Assembly (NCBI GenBank): GCA_003244035.1
Contig: QHBV01000102.1
Coordinates: 1 to 31,835, forward strand
Source of the DNA: Solirubrobacterales bacterium
GTDB lineage: Bacteria; Actinomycetota; Thermoleophilia; Solirubrobacterales; Solirubrobacteraceae
Length of the DNA: 31,835 bases
Direction: 5' to 3'
The notes under the pieces were generated by a model. The model saw nothing but the letters and a program-made list of their open reading frames with translations, made no database searches and had not been told where the DNA came from. Positions 7,260 to 15,834 of the stretch are shown here, one piece after another (the first letter of the stretch is position 1; every line of letters begins with the position of its first letter). Position numbers and translations under genes: made by a program.

Positions 7260-8292
7260 GCGCGCTGGCATTCGAGCTCCCCTCGCGGCTCGAGGCCCGC
7301 GAGCCGCCCGAGGCGCGCGGGCTCGCCCGGGACGAGGTGCGGCTGATGGTCGTGACCCGCTCTGACGGGCGGATCGGGCACACCAGCTTCCGCGAGCTCC
7401 CGCTGCTGCTCGCACCCGGCGACGTGCTTGTGGTCAACGTCTCCGCGACGCTCCCGGCTGCGGTTGCCGCCACGCGCGAGGACGGATCCTCCGCCCGCGT
7501 GCACTTCTCCACGCGGGCGCCGCGGCTCGGTCGGCGCTGGCGGGTGATCGAGGTGCGCAGCGCCGACGGTGGACGGCCGGCGCATGGCCGCGCGGGAGAG
7601 CGGATCGTGCTCGCGGGCGGCGCGGTACTCGAACTGGTCGCGCCGTACGCGGCGGGAGCGCGCCTGCTGCTGGCGCGCTTTGAGGCACGGGCACGGTGGA
7701 GGATCTGCTCGAGCGCCACGGCGAGCCGATCCGCTACGGCCACGCCGAGCGGCGGGCATGGCCGCTCGATGCCTACCAGACCGTGTACGCGACGACGCCG
7801 GGAAGCGCCGAGATGGCGAGTGCCGGCCGGCCGTTCACACCGGAGCTGATCACACGGTTGATCGCCATGGGCGTGCTGGTTGCGCCGGTCACGCTGCATA
7901 CCGGGGTCTCCTCGCCCGAGCGGCACGAGCCTCCGTTTCCCGAGCAGTTCGAGGTGCCCGAGAGCACCGCCCGGGTGCTCGCCGCGGCGCGCCGCTGGGG
8001 CGGGCGCGTGATCGCCGTCGGCACGACGGTGGTGCGTGCGCTGGAGACCGTCGCGGGGGTGGGCGGCAACGTGGAGAGCGGCTCAGGCTGGACGGGGCTG
8101 GTGGTGACGCCCGAGCGGGGGCTGGCGCTCGTCGATGGGCTGATCACCGGGTGGCATGAGCCCGAGGCCTCGCACCTGCGATTGCTCGAAGCGGCGGCAG
8201 GCGGCGCGCTACTCGAGCGCAGCTACCGCGCGGCGCTGCGTGACGGCTACCGCTGGCACGAGTTCGGCGACAGCCACCTGATCCTGCCCTGA
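7256..8292 (+). pseudogene. QueA-like SAM:tRNA ribosyltransferase-isomerase family gene with a frameshift
   Basis: Two overlapping frames together cover a QueA-type protein of about 345 residues. Frame 1 (from GTG 7256) gives the N-terminal part up to about 7684 (GHTSFRELPLLLAPGDVLVVN). Frame 2 continues from about 7690 with EDLLERHGEPIRYGH, VTLHTGVSSPE and GGRVIAVGTTVVRALE, typical of the C-terminal part. One extra base near 7683-7686, in a G run, would restore one reading frame. This is either a sequencing error or a true lesion. Classical QueA transfers ribosyl from SAM to preQ1-tRNA. Here the expected NDTRV-type motif is NVSATLPAA, so the protein is divergent and may do something else. 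It overlaps the SDR stop by 4 bases. Confidence 0.75.
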
Positions 8293-8294
8293 TC

Positions 8295-8325
8295 GCCGCG
8301 GGCGGCCACGCGGGCCGCCCGCGGC
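8295..8325. terminator. Bidirectional hairpin between convergent genes
   Basis: Perfect 13-base arms (8295-8307 and 8313-8325) flank a 5-base loop. The element fills the gap between the QueA-like stop (8292) and the metallophosphoesterase stop (8327) exactly. No U-run follows on either strand. The position suggests a shared terminator for both transcripts. Confidence 0.7.
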
Positions 8326-8326
8326 G

Positions 8327-9340
8327 CTAGTGCAGCTCGCCCGGGGTGAGATCGTCGAGCAGCCCGAGCGCACGCGGGTCCTGGCCGGACTCGAGCAGCA
8401 CCGCCCCCCCGGGCCAGTAGGGATGCGGAGGGTGCGCGCGGTGCAGCAGCAGCGGCTCATACAGCCACGATCCCGTGTTGACGATCTGCGGTCGCCCGCC
8501 GGGGCCCTGCCACTGCTGTGGGTCGTCTCCGGGCAGCGGCCCGAGGCGGTGCACGTGCCCGAACACGACCCAGTCGGCGTCGACCCCGAGCCGCTGGGCC
8601 ACTCGCACCAGTGCCGGGATGCTGGCGCGCTGCATCTGTGCTCCTAGCAGCATCGCCGTCAGCGGCGCGGTCCCACGGCGCAGCAGGCGTCGCCTGACGG
8701 CGGGCATCGTCGAGGCGCGCACGAGCTCGGCGACGTTCTCGAGCACCGTCGCGATCGGGCGCGGCGCGGATGCTGCCGCCCGCGCCAGCGAACGCTTTCG
8801 CGCGCGCTCGTACTCGCTTGGCGCCGCACCGGTCCGCGGCGGTCGTGTGAGCAGGCCGCGGGCGATGCCGTAGGTGGATTCTGGGAGCAGGTGGCGGTTG
8901 AGATAGTGCCCGTGCGTGGCCCACACGCGGTCAGACAGCCACACGCCCGGATAGTGGACGCGGACGCGCGCAGGAGCCAGCCACGAGGCCACGTGCGCTA
9001 GCGCTGGGGTCGCATCGAGCTCGACCGAGGTCTCGGCGCGCAGCGGCTCGCGCCGGGCTCTGACCCAAGCGCGGACGAGCGGAGCGTCGTGGTTGCCCGG
9101 GACGATGATCGCCTCGCGCCCGGCCCCGAGCCGGGCCCCAAGCGCCCGCAGGACCGGCTCGGCGAGCGCCATCGCCTGTCGCGCACGTCCCTCCATCAGC
9201 TCGACGGTGTCGCCGAGCAGCACGAGCCGCTCGACGCCGTCCACCGCCTCGAGCAGCCTGCACAGCGGCTCGGGGCGCGTGAGCACGTCGTGCCCGAGCC
9301 GTCCTCCCAGATGCAGGTCTGACACCACGATCGTGCGCAC
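8327..9340 (-). CDS. Calcineurin-like metallophosphoesterase
   Basis: 337 residues with the full two-metal phosphoesterase signature: Asp8 and His10 in SDLHLGG, Asp44 in LLGDTVEL, Asn83-His84 in PGNHD, His143 or His145 in THGHY, and GHVH (262-264) near the C-terminus. No signal peptide or membrane helix, so it is cytoplasmic. It resembles the UDP-2,3-diacylglucosamine hydrolase-like branch in overall layout, but substrate is uncertain and could be a nucleotide, phospholipid or protein phosphate. The insertion at about 150-235 is Arg/Ala rich. The GTG start has TATCGT nine bases upstream on the same strand. It is convergent with the QueA-like gene, with a hairpin between them. Confidence 0.9.
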   Translation of the reverse strand: MRTIVVSDLHLGGRLGHDVLTRPEPLCRLLEAVDGVERLVLLGDTVELMEGRARQAMALAEPVLRALGARLGAGREAIIVPGNHDAPLVRAWVRARREPLRAETSVELDATPALAHVASWLAPARVRVHYPGVWLSDRVWATHGHYLNRHLLPESTYGIARGLLTRPPRTGAAPSEYERARKRSLARAAASAPRPIATVLENVAELVRASTMPAVRRRLLRRGTAPLTAMLLGAQMQRASIPALVRVAQRLGVDADWVVFGHVHRLGPLPGDDPQQWQGPGGRPQIVNTGSWLYEPLLLHRAHPPHPYWPGGAVLLESGQDPRALGLLDDLTPGELH

Positions 9341-9374
9341 GTCGGCGCCACGATAGCCGTGGCGTGGCCGGGGG

Positions 9375-10064
9375 TCAGCCGACGGCGACCGGCGCTGCGA
9401 ACCGCAGCGGCACTCCGCGCCCGACGACCAGCACCGGGCTGGTGGCGTTCTCGATCGCGTTCTGCGCGAGGGCGGTGACCATCACCCGGCCCTTGGGCGC
9501 CTCGATCCGCGATCCGACCACGAGCAGGTCGACCCTGGGCTCGTCGCGGGTGACGCGGGCGCCGAGCCGGTCGGCGAGCTCGCGAGCGGTGTCGATGGCG
9601 GCGTCGTCGCCGGGGACGGCGAGGACACCGATCGTCCCGATCCAAGGTGTGCGGTCCGAGCGGTAATTGGCGGGCGCGATCGCCAGCGCCGCGGGGCCGC
9701 CCTCGAGCAGCGCCTGCGCTGAGCGACCGGGTGCGACATGGCCGGCGGCGGTGCGGTAGTCCGAGCCGAAAACGATCATGTCGGCCCCCTCCTGCTCGGC
9801 CAGACGCTTGAGGCCTTCGCCGGTCGATGCGCTGACGACGACGCGACGCGCAACATCGAGATCGTCGAGCCAGCGGGCGCCCCGCTCGAGCAACGCCTGC
9901 GCCTCGTGCTCCTCGAGCTCCTCGCGGGAGCGCTCGGACTGAGTCGTGTGACGAACGTAGGCAAGCGTGAGCTGCGCGCCGGCGCTCGCCAGTACGCGGC
10001 CGAGCATCAGCGCATCGTGGTCGTTGAGCGTGTCGTCGTACGAGACGATCGTGTTGGGTGCCAT
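9375..10064 (-). CDS. Two-domain universal stress protein (paralogue 1)
   Basis: 229 residues with two UspA-like alpha/beta halves. The first has TIVSYDDTLNDHDAL at the start and ADMIVFGSDYRT. The second is more degenerate and ends PVLVVGRG. Family members bind ATP or signal under stress; the second half keeps a Gly/Ser-poor nucleotide loop, so ATP binding is not assured. The start ATG at 10064 has GGAG six bases upstream. It is clearly paralogous to the gene at 25976-26647, sharing IVSYD, STGEGL and FGSDYRT. It is divergent from the LysR-type regulator at 10175, so that protein may control it. Confidence 0.88.
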   Translation of the reverse strand: MAPNTIVSYDDTLNDHDALMLGRVLASAGAQLTLAYVRHTTQSERSREELEEHEAQALLERGARWLDDLDVARRVVVSASTGEGLKRLAEQEGADMIVFGSDYRTAAGHVAPGRSAQALLEGGPAALAIAPANYRSDRTPWIGTIGVLAVPGDDAAIDTARELADRLGARVTRDEPRVDLLVVGSRIEAPKGRVMVTALAQNAIENATSPVLVVGRGVPLRFAAPVAVG

Positions 10065-10162
10065 CTGGTGCTCCAGTCTCGGGTGTGGCGTTCCTATTGG
10101 GGTTACTCGCGAGCATCCCACTCGGGCGCCATCAGCACAAGTGCAGTTTCTCATGGATTAGA

Positions 10163-10168
10163 TAAGTT
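10163..10168 (+). promoter_or_regulatory. Putative -10 element for LysR gene (leaderless)
   Basis: TAAGTT six bases before the ATG at 10175. The roughly 110-base gap to the divergent universal stress gene is the natural place for a LysR operator, though I see no clear T-N11-A box. Confidence 0.4.
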
Positions 10169-10174
10169 GTGCTG

Positions 10175-11098
10175 ATGCTGAATCTCGGTCGACTGAAGGT
10201 GCTCTCCGAGGTGGTCTCGCGCGGATCCTTCTCGGGCGCGGCCGAGGCGCTGTCCTATACCCAATCGGCGGTCTCGCAGGCGGTCGCGCGGCTGGAGGCC
10301 GAAACCGGGGCGACGCTCGTCGTTCGCGCCCGGCGCGGCGTGCGTCCGACGGCGGCTGGGGCGACGCTGGTGGCGCACGCGGACCCGATCTTCGCCCAGG
10401 TGCAGGCTGCCGAAGCGGACCTGGCGGCCGTGCTCGGCGTTCGGGCTGGACGGCTGCGTGTCGCATCGTTTCCATCCGCCGGCGCGACGCTGATGCCGCT
10501 TGCGCTTGCGGCCTTCCGCACGCGTCATCCGGATGTCGTGCTGTCGCTCGTCGAAGGCGAGCCCGAGCAGATCGTCCCGAGGCTGCGAGCGGGCGAGCTC
10601 GACCTCGCGCTGCTGTTCGAGTTTCCCGGGGTTCCCGAGCGGGCCGGCCAGGGGCTGCGTTCGGTGCCGCTGCTGGAGGATCCGATGCACCTCGCGCTGC
10701 CGGCGGACCACGCACTGGCGAGAAAGCCGGCGTTGACGCTCGCCGACCTGCGCGAGCAGGACTGGGTCCAGACCGCAGCCGCGAGCCCGTGCGCTCGCCA
10801 CGTGGTTCGTTCATGCCTCGCCGCCGGGTTCGAACCCCACGTCACCTTCGAGAGCGACGACTACGAGACCGTGCAAGGGCTCGTGGCCGCCGGCGTGGGC
10901 GTCGCGCTGATCCCGCGGCTGGCGCTCACCCGCGTGCATCCCGGAATCGTCGTGCGGGCGCTCGCCCCGAGCAGCCCCACCCGCAAAGTGGTTGCCGCAA
11001 CGGTGACGGGGCCGGGCGTCGCGCCCGCTGCAACCGCGATGATCGCGATCCTGTCCGACACCGCTGCGCGGTACACCGAGGGGATGGCGGGGGCGTAA
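10175..11098 (+). CDS. LysR-family transcriptional regulator
   Basis: 307 residues. The N-terminal winged helix-turn-helix (about 1-60) contains GSFSGAAEALSYTQSAVSQ and the linker helix. The C-terminal two-lobed effector domain (about 88-290) has LRVASFPSAGATLMPLAL and GVGVALIPRLAL. Such proteins act as tetramers and usually regulate a divergent neighbour, here the universal stress protein at 9375-10064. The effector is unknown. I use the ATG at 10175; a GTG two codons earlier (10169) is possible, but TAAGTT six bases upstream of the ATG favours the later start. A hairpin follows the stop. Confidence 0.93.
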   Translation: MLNLGRLKVLSEVVSRGSFSGAAEALSYTQSAVSQAVARLEAETGATLVVRARRGVRPTAAGATLVAHADPIFAQVQAAEADLAAVLGVRAGRLRVASFPSAGATLMPLALAAFRTRHPDVVLSLVEGEPEQIVPRLRAGELDLALLFEFPGVPERAGQGLRSVPLLEDPMHLALPADHALARKPALTLADLREQDWVQTAAASPCARHVVRSCLAAGFEPHVTFESDDYETVQGLVAAGVGVALIPRLALTRVHPGIVVRALAPSSPTRKVVAATVTGPGVAPAATAMIAILSDTAARYTEGMAGA

Positions 11099-11114
11099 GC
11101 GGGCAGCGCTCGGT

Positions 11115-11140
11115 GAGCTGAGTGGTCCCCGACTCAGCTC
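11115..11140. terminator. Hairpin between convergent LysR and methyltransferase genes
   Basis: Perfect 9-base arms (GAGCTGAGT at 11115-11123, ACTCAGCTC at 11132-11140) with an 8-base loop. It lies after the LysR stop (11098) and overlaps the last codons of the opposing methyltransferase gene (stop at 11134). It is a likely shared terminator without a U-run. Confidence 0.55.
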
Positions 11141-11727
11141 GCGGCCATCACGAACCAGGGGCCCTCGTGCAGGACGGTGCCGCCGCCGAGCTCCTCGGCG
11201 AGCTCGTGCGCGTCGAAGAAGCGCTTATAGACCCGGAAGCTCGATCTGTCGTTGAGGACCCGCTGCTGGCACTCCTCCCGGTCGTGGTCGGCTCGCACGG
11301 CCGAGTCGACCACCACGAGCTCGGGCGCGAGACGGCGAGCCTGCGCCACGAACCGAGCCCGCTGGGCGGGGTCCAGGTGCCCGTAGAAGTGGCCGCTGAA
11401 GACCCGCTCGAATGAGCCGTCGGGGAAAGGGGCCGCGAGGGCATCACCCTGGACGAACCTCGCCCTCGCTTCGGCGATACGGCCGGCCGCGATCGCGAGC
11501 ATCCGCTCGCTCTGGTCCAGGCCGGTGATCGCTCCACGGAGGTGACGGGTGAGGTAGCCGGTGCCGCAGGCGAGGTCGAGCGTCTTCGCCGGTGGCAGGG
11601 CCGCGATCGCGTGCTCGAGCGCCTGAAGGTCCTCGTCCCACCCGGGACGGACTCGCTGGGCGAACTTGCCGAGTCCCAGGTACCACTCGTCGTACTCGGG
11701 GGCGCGGGTGTCGTAGTAGTCCCTCAC
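11134..11727 (-). CDS. Class I SAM-dependent methyltransferase
   Basis: 197 residues. The N-terminus (MRDYYDTRAPEYDEWY) and motif I LDLACGTGYL (about 49-58) followed by ITGLDQSERML are typical of small-molecule class I methyltransferases in the UbiE/BioC-like group. An acidic motif II is present (VQGDALAAPFPDGSFE). The protein is cytoplasmic and short, so the substrate cap is small. The substrate is unknown. It starts with GTG at 11727 and is divergent from another methyltransferase gene starting 43 bases away at 11771. The two proteins are not obviously close paralogues, since their motif I sequences differ. Confidence 0.88.
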   Translation of the reverse strand: MRDYYDTRAPEYDEWYLGLGKFAQRVRPGWDEDLQALEHAIAALPPAKTLDLACGTGYLTRHLRGAITGLDQSERMLAIAAGRIAEARARFVQGDALAAPFPDGSFERVFSGHFYGHLDPAQRARFVAQARRLAPELVVVDSAVRADHDREECQQRVLNDRSSFRVYKRFFDAHELAEELGGGTVLHEGPWFVMAAS

Positions 11728-11770
11728 GTCTCCGGTGCAGATGGTGGCACGGCGCGCTTGACTCTCGTGC

Positions 11771-12562
11771 GTGGCGCGCGAACGGCGGCTGGTCTTCGGC
11801 GAGGTGGCGGAGCTCTACGACCGCGCTCGTCCGTCCTTTCCCGCTGCGCTGGTGGACGACGTGCTGGTGCTCGCGGGGCTCGACGCCGGAGGCTGCGCGC
11901 TCGAGGTCGGCGCGGGTACGGGCAAGGCGACCGTGCTGTTCGCCGCGCGTGGCGCCTCGGTGCTCGCGCTTGAGCCCGATCCCGCGATGGCCGCGGTGGC
12001 GGAGCGCAACTGCGCCGCGTACCCGAACGTGACGATCGAGCGCGCCGAGTTCGAGCACTGGGACCCCCCGGCGACGTTTTCGCTCGTGTACTCGGCGCAG
12101 GCGTGGCACTGGATCGCCCCCGAGCTGCGATACGTCCGCGCGCGCGCCGCGTTGCGCCCTGGGGGCGTGCTGGCGGCGTTCTGGAACCGGCCGGAGTGGG
12201 ACGGATGCGCGCTCAGGGAGGAACTCGATTCCGTCTATCGCCGGGTCGCGCCGGAGCTGGGGGCCGGTGGCGGCCCAATGCATCCGGCACCTTCGCGCCC
12301 GCTCGATTTGTGTGACCAGTGGGAGCGGGAGATTGCGCCGGCTGGCGGCTTCGAGCAGGCCGAGGTCTGGAGCTACCGCTGGGTGTACGAGTATTCGACC
12401 GAGGAGTACCTCCGGCTGCTGCGGACCCATTCCGACCACATCGTGCTCGACCCCGCTCCGCTGGTAGCGCTGCTTGAAGGTATCGGCGCGGTGCTCCACC
12501 GCCACGGAGGCTCGATGGAGGTCAGCTACGTGACGCGGTTGTGCCTCGCGCGGGCCCGGTAG
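11771..12562 (+). CDS. Class I SAM-dependent methyltransferase (263 aa)
   Basis: 263 residues. Motif I is ALEVGAGTGKAT (about 38-49), followed by ALEPDPAMAAVA and a post-I acidic residue. AQAWHWI and RPGGVLAAFWN are hallmarks of the methyltransferase-11 (Tam-like) group. The protein is cytoplasmic and the acceptor is unknown. The GTG start at 11771 is preceded by TTGACT with a 7-base spacer, a weaker form of the window's -10 pattern. It is divergent from the smaller methyltransferase and followed after 10 bases by the DUF5996 gene, which has its own -10-like hexamer inside this gene's end. Confidence 0.9.
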   Translation: MARERRLVFGEVAELYDRARPSFPAALVDDVLVLAGLDAGGCALEVGAGTGKATVLFAARGASVLALEPDPAMAAVAERNCAAYPNVTIERAEFEHWDPPATFSLVYSAQAWHWIAPELRYVRARAALRPGGVLAAFWNRPEWDGCALREELDSVYRRVAPELGAGGGPMHPAPSRPLDLCDQWEREIAPAGGFEQAEVWSYRWVYEYSTEEYLRLLRTHSDHIVLDPAPLVALLEGIGAVLHRHGGSMEVSYVTRLCLARAR

Positions 12563-12565
12563 CGT
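12560..12565 (+). promoter_or_regulatory. Putative -10 element for DUF5996 gene (leaderless)
   Basis: TAGCGT overlaps the stop region of the upstream methyltransferase and lies seven bases before the ATG at 12573, so the DUF5996 gene could be transcribed separately as a leaderless message. Confidence 0.4.
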
Positions 12566-12572
12566 GTGACCC

Positions 12573-13493
12573 ATGTCCCGCGAGTGGCCTGCGCTCTCCT
12601 ACCGGGTGTGGGGCGAGACGTGCGACACGCTCCACGCCCACACCCAGGTGCTCGGCAAGCTCGCGGCGGCGCTCGCCCCGCCCGAGCCGGAGCTGCAGCA
12701 CGCGGCCCTGCGGCTGACCGCCCGCGGGTGGGAGACCGCTCCGCTGCCGGCGCCCGATGGGTCGGGAGCGCCCGTCGTCGCGCTCGACCTGCGATTGCAC
12801 GAGGCGGTCGTGGAGCACACCGATGGGCACGAGCAGCGCGTCGAGCTCGTACCCGACCGACCGGTCGGCGAGGTCACGCGAGATGTGCTCAAAGCCGTCC
12901 GCGGCCTGGGCGGCGATGTGAAGATCGATCCGACGCCGCAGGAGGTCTCCTGGAGCGTGCCGCTCGACCAGGACGAGGAGCACAGGCGCTATGACCCCGG
13001 CCAGGTGACCTCCTACTTCGCCGCCGCGACCCGGGCGGCGCTCACGCTCGCGGCGTTCCGAGCGCCGTATCGCGGGCGCTCGACGCCGGTCAATGCGTGG
13101 TGGGGCTCATTCGACCTCGCCGTGAACCTGTTCTCAGGCCTGCCCGCCGAGCCTCCGTCGGCGGACTTCATCATGCGCAACGCGATGGACGCGCAGGAGG
13201 TCGCCGTCGGCTGGTGGCCCGGCGATCCGCGGCACGACGGCGCGGCGTTCTACGCCTACGCCCACCCAGCGCCCAAGGGCTTTGCGGCTGGGACGCTCTC
13301 GCCTGCGGCCGCCCACTGGGACGCGGCCCTCGGGGAGTACGTCTTTGACTGGGACGATCTCCGCGCCAGCCCTGACCCGCACGCGGCTGGGCTCGAGTTC
13401 GCCCGCTCGGCGTTCCGCCATGCGTGTGTCGTGTGCGACTGGGATCCCGCACTACCCGCCAGCGCAGAGGGGACTCCCCCGCCCGTCGCATGA
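12573..13493 (+). CDS. DUF5996 family protein
   Basis: 306 residues. The pattern EWPALSYRVWGETCDTLHAH, then QVLGKLAAALAP, RGWETAPLPAPDG and a late GWWPGDPRHDGAAFYAYAHP matches the DUF5996 family of actinobacteria and other soil bacteria. It is a soluble protein of unknown function. There is no signal peptide and no recognisable catalytic motif. The only hints come from conserved aromatic and His residues. It lies 10 bases after a methyltransferase gene, so co-transcription is possible. Start ATG at 12573 is the only sensible one. Confidence 0.82.
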   Translation: MSREWPALSYRVWGETCDTLHAHTQVLGKLAAALAPPEPELQHAALRLTARGWETAPLPAPDGSGAPVVALDLRLHEAVVEHTDGHEQRVELVPDRPVGEVTRDVLKAVRGLGGDVKIDPTPQEVSWSVPLDQDEEHRRYDPGQVTSYFAAATRAALTLAAFRAPYRGRSTPVNAWWGSFDLAVNLFSGLPAEPPSADFIMRNAMDAQEVAVGWWPGDPRHDGAAFYAYAHPAPKGFAAGTLSPAAAHWDAALGEYVFDWDDLRASPDPHAAGLEFARSAFRHACVVCDWDPALPASAEGTPPPVA

Positions 13494-13544
13494 CCCGCTG
13501 ACCTGGGCAGGCGCCTTCGCGTCGGACGAGGCCTGAGCTCCAGA

Positions 13545-14162
13545 TCAGGTCCCACGGCGGCGGATGGCCAGCCTCGGGATGGTGTGGTGGGTGATCGGCC
13601 CGATCGCCACTGCGTATAGGAGGGTTCCGATTCCCACCGTGCCTCCGAGCAGGAACCCGGTGGCCAGCACGGTTGCCTCGATGCTGGTGCGCACGACGCG
13701 CATCGAGTGCCGGCCCGCGGCGATGCCGGTGCTGAGGCCGTCGCGCGGGCCGGGGCCGAGGCCGGCGCCGATGTAGAAGCCGGTGGCGACGCCGTTTCCG
13801 GCCACGGCGCCGGCGAGCAGCAGGATCCGCTGCCACAGTGCGTGCGGCGGATGCAACAGCGACAGCACGAGGTCGATCGTCGCTCCGACGATCACGGCGT
13901 TGGCGATCGTCCCGACGCCCGGGCGCTGGCGCAGCGGGCACCATGCGAGCAGCACGACGAAGCTGATCAGGACCACCCAGGTGCCGATTCCGAGCCCGAA
14001 CGTTCGCGAGAGCCCCTGATGCAGCACATCCCACGGATCCAGCCCGAGCCCCGCGAGGACCAGCATCGCCGCCGTCACGCCGTAGAGGACCAAGCCGGCG
14101 AGCAGTTGTGCGCAACGGCGCACGCGGCGATCCGGTGGGACGGGGGCGAGCAGGCGGCGCAT
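13545..14162 (-). CDS. YczE/YitT-like multi-pass membrane protein
   Basis: About 205 residues with roughly five hydrophobic segments and the motifs LGLDPWDVLHQGLS and FYIGAGLGPGPRDGLSTGIA. These repeated G-x-(D/G)-P-x-D/G-GL patterns are typical of the YczE/YyaS family of bacterial membrane proteins. Molecular function is unknown; transport has been proposed for relatives but not established. The chosen ATG at 14162 starts just before the basic VRRC segment; a GTG at 14189 adds nine residues. It is divergent from the small acidic protein gene at 14216 and convergent with the DUF5996 gene. Confidence 0.82.
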   Translation of the reverse strand: MRRLLAPVPPDRRVRRCAQLLAGLVLYGVTAAMLVLAGLGLDPWDVLHQGLSRTFGLGIGTWVVLISFVVLLAWCPLRQRPGVGTIANAVIVGATIDLVLSLLHPPHALWQRILLLAGAVAGNGVATGFYIGAGLGPGPRDGLSTGIAAGRHSMRVVRTSIEATVLATGFLLGGTVGIGTLLYAVAIGPITHHTIPRLAIRRRGT

Positions 14163-14202
14163 CGCAGCTAGAGTGCCCTGGGTAGCCACCGAGGAGAGGT
14201 TG

Positions 14203-14208
14203 TACAGT
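14203..14208 (+). promoter_or_regulatory. Putative -10 element for small acidic protein (leaderless)
   Basis: TACAGT, preceded by TTG in an extended -10 style, sits seven bases before the GTG at 14216. Confidence 0.45.
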
Positions 14209-14215
14209 TCTGCCC

Positions 14216-14470
14216 GTGGAAGAGGAGACCCCTTCCGAGCCCGTCGTCGATCTTGCCCGACGCCGGGCCGAGGAGCGCCAGGCGGTGGACGAGGCGGGAG
14301 GAGGCGAGTCCGGGGGCTTTGAGCTCGCCGAGCAGGATCTGATCGAGAACGCTTCTCACGGCGACCAGCACACTCCCGACCGCATCATGCAAGACGCGGG
14401 GCCGGACGAGGAGCCGGTCCCCTCGGCGTACGGCGAAGCCGACGACGAGCACCCAGCCGGGCAGGCGTAA
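14216..14470 (+). CDS. Small acidic hydrophilic protein (84 aa)
   Basis: 84 residues, rich in Glu, Asp, Gly and Pro, with no hydrophobic core, so likely largely disordered in the cytoplasm. The most ordered-looking part is GFELAEQDLIENASHGDQHT (about 38-57), which may be a short conserved helix. The GTG start with TACAGT seven bases upstream is convincing. It is divergent from a YczE-like gene and is followed 90 bases later by another small gene. I do not recognise a named family and infer no function. Confidence 0.6.
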   Translation: MEEETPSEPVVDLARRRAEERQAVDEAGGGESGGFELAEQDLIENASHGDQHTPDRIMQDAGPDEEPVPSAYGEADDEHPAGQA

Positions 14471-14560
14471 CCTCGTTGGGTCGTCGGCGTCGAGTCCTGG
14501 CGGTTGCCCAGTGCAGCCGCGGGTAGGAGAGATCGAACCCCAAGACCCCAGGAGGCAGTG

Positions 14561-14737
14561 ATGACGTTGCTCGGCCGCATGATCGGAAAGCAAGCGACGA
14601 AGGCGACGGTTAGGCACTCGGTGCGTGGCGTCGCCTCAAAGGCACAGCGCAAGCCGTTGCGGAGTGCAAGTCTGCTCAGCATCGGTGGCGTTGTCGGCGT
14701 AGCTGCTGGTTGGCTGGCCGGACGAAAGGCCGCCTGA
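14561..14737 (+). CDS. Small basic protein with Gly/Ala membrane-like tail (58 aa)
   Basis: 58 residues. The first half is basic (Lys/Arg rich, 1-35) and the second has a Gly/Ala/Val stretch (about 38-54, IGGVVGVAAGWLAG) followed by Arg-Lys, resembling one short membrane or glycine-zipper helix. A perfect AGGAGG at 14550-14555 with a 5-base spacer precedes the ATG, one of the best ribosome sites in the window. It is followed 23 bases later by the polymerase-domain gene and may be co-transcribed with it. Family unknown. Confidence 0.7.
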   Translation: MTLLGRMIGKQATKATVRHSVRGVASKAQRKPLRSASLLSIGGVVGVAAGWLAGRKAA

Positions 14738-14760
14738 CCTTGCCCTAGAGCTCCACGGCC

Positions 14761-15828
14761 ATGTCCGAGCCCCAGGCAACGATCGTGGATGCCGGTGGGC
14801 GGGATCTGCGCGTGTCCAACCCCGATCGCGTGATCTTCCCGGCGACCCAGCGCTCGGACGCGGTCACCAAGCTCGACATCGTCGAGTACTACCTCGCCGT
14901 TGCAGGCGGCATCATGCGCGCCCTCGATCGGCGACCGACGACGCTCGAGCGCTGGCCGAAGGGAGTGCACCCGGAGATCGTCGTCTCGACGCGTGAGCAG
15001 GGGGGCGGCGACGCCTTCTTTCAGAAACGCGTCCCGCGGGGCGCCCCGGACTACGTGCAGACGGCGCGAATCCAGTTTCCCTCGGGGCGTCACGCCGATG
15101 AGGTTTGCCCCACCGAGGTGGCGGTGGTCGGCTGGGCGGCGCAGATGGGCACGATCACCTTTCACCCCTGGCCGGTTCGCAGCGACGACGTCGACCATCC
15201 AGACGAGCTGCGCATCGACCTCGACCCGCAGCCGGGCACCAACTTCGCGGACGCCGTGCGCGTCGCTGCCGAGGCGCGCGTGCTGCTGGGCGAGCTCGGG
15301 TACATCGGCTTCCCGAAGACATCGGGGGGCCGGGGCATCCATATCTACGTCCGGATCGAGCGGCGCTGGAGCTTCACCGACGTCCGGCACGCGGCGATCG
15401 CCTTCGGCCGTGAGCTCGAGCGACGCCTTCCAGGCCAGGTGACAACCAACTGGTGGAAGGAGCAGCGCGGCGAGCGCATCTTCGTCGACTACAACCAGAA
15501 TGCGCGCGATCGCACGATCGCCTCGGCGTACAGCGTTCGGCCCAAGGTGGGCGCGCCGGTGTCCGCGCCGCTGGCGTGGGAGGAGCTCGCCGAGGTTGCG
15601 CCCGAGGACTTCACCGTCGCGACGATGCCCGCGCGCTTTGCCGAGGTGGGCGATCGCCACGCGGCGATCGACGACGCCGTGCACTCGCTGGTGCCGCTGC
15701 TGGAACTGTACGAGCACGACGCCGCCGAGGGACAGGGGGACATGCCCTACCCGCCCGACTATCCGAAGATGCCGGGAGAGCCAAAGCGCGTGCAGCCCTC
15801 GCGCGATCGCGACCGCCCGCGGCGATGA
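14761..15828 (+). CDS. Stand-alone LigD-type primase-polymerase domain protein
   Basis: 355 residues, almost entirely a LigD polymerase (PolDom, archaeo-eukaryotic primase) domain, without the ligase and phosphoesterase parts of full LigD. The metal-binding Asp153 and Asp155 (IDLDPQPG), the SGGRGIHIYV motif (about 188-197) and the third acidic residue Asp243 (FVDYNQNARD) are present, so it should be active. Related domains add ribo- or deoxyribonucleotides at breaks during non-homologous end joining. The C-terminal 40 residues are Pro/Arg-rich. It is convergent with exonuclease III (6 bases apart). No Ku or ligase gene is in the window, so partners must lie elsewhere. Confidence 0.9.
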   Translation: MSEPQATIVDAGGRDLRVSNPDRVIFPATQRSDAVTKLDIVEYYLAVAGGIMRALDRRPTTLERWPKGVHPEIVVSTREQGGGDAFFQKRVPRGAPDYVQTARIQFPSGRHADEVCPTEVAVVGWAAQMGTITFHPWPVRSDDVDHPDELRIDLDPQPGTNFADAVRVAAEARVLLGELGYIGFPKTSGGRGIHIYVRIERRWSFTDVRHAAIAFGRELERRLPGQVTTNWWKEQRGERIFVDYNQNARDRTIASAYSVRPKVGAPVSAPLAWEELAEVAPEDFTVATMPARFAEVGDRHAAIDDAVHSLVPLLELYEHDAAEGQGDMPYPPDYPKMPGEPKRVQPSRDRDRPRR

Positions 15829-15834
15829 GCGCGG

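Noticed and set aside
13532..13549. Weak 5-bp hairpin between DUF5996 and YczE-like genes
   Set aside because: Too short to separate from chance at this GC content.
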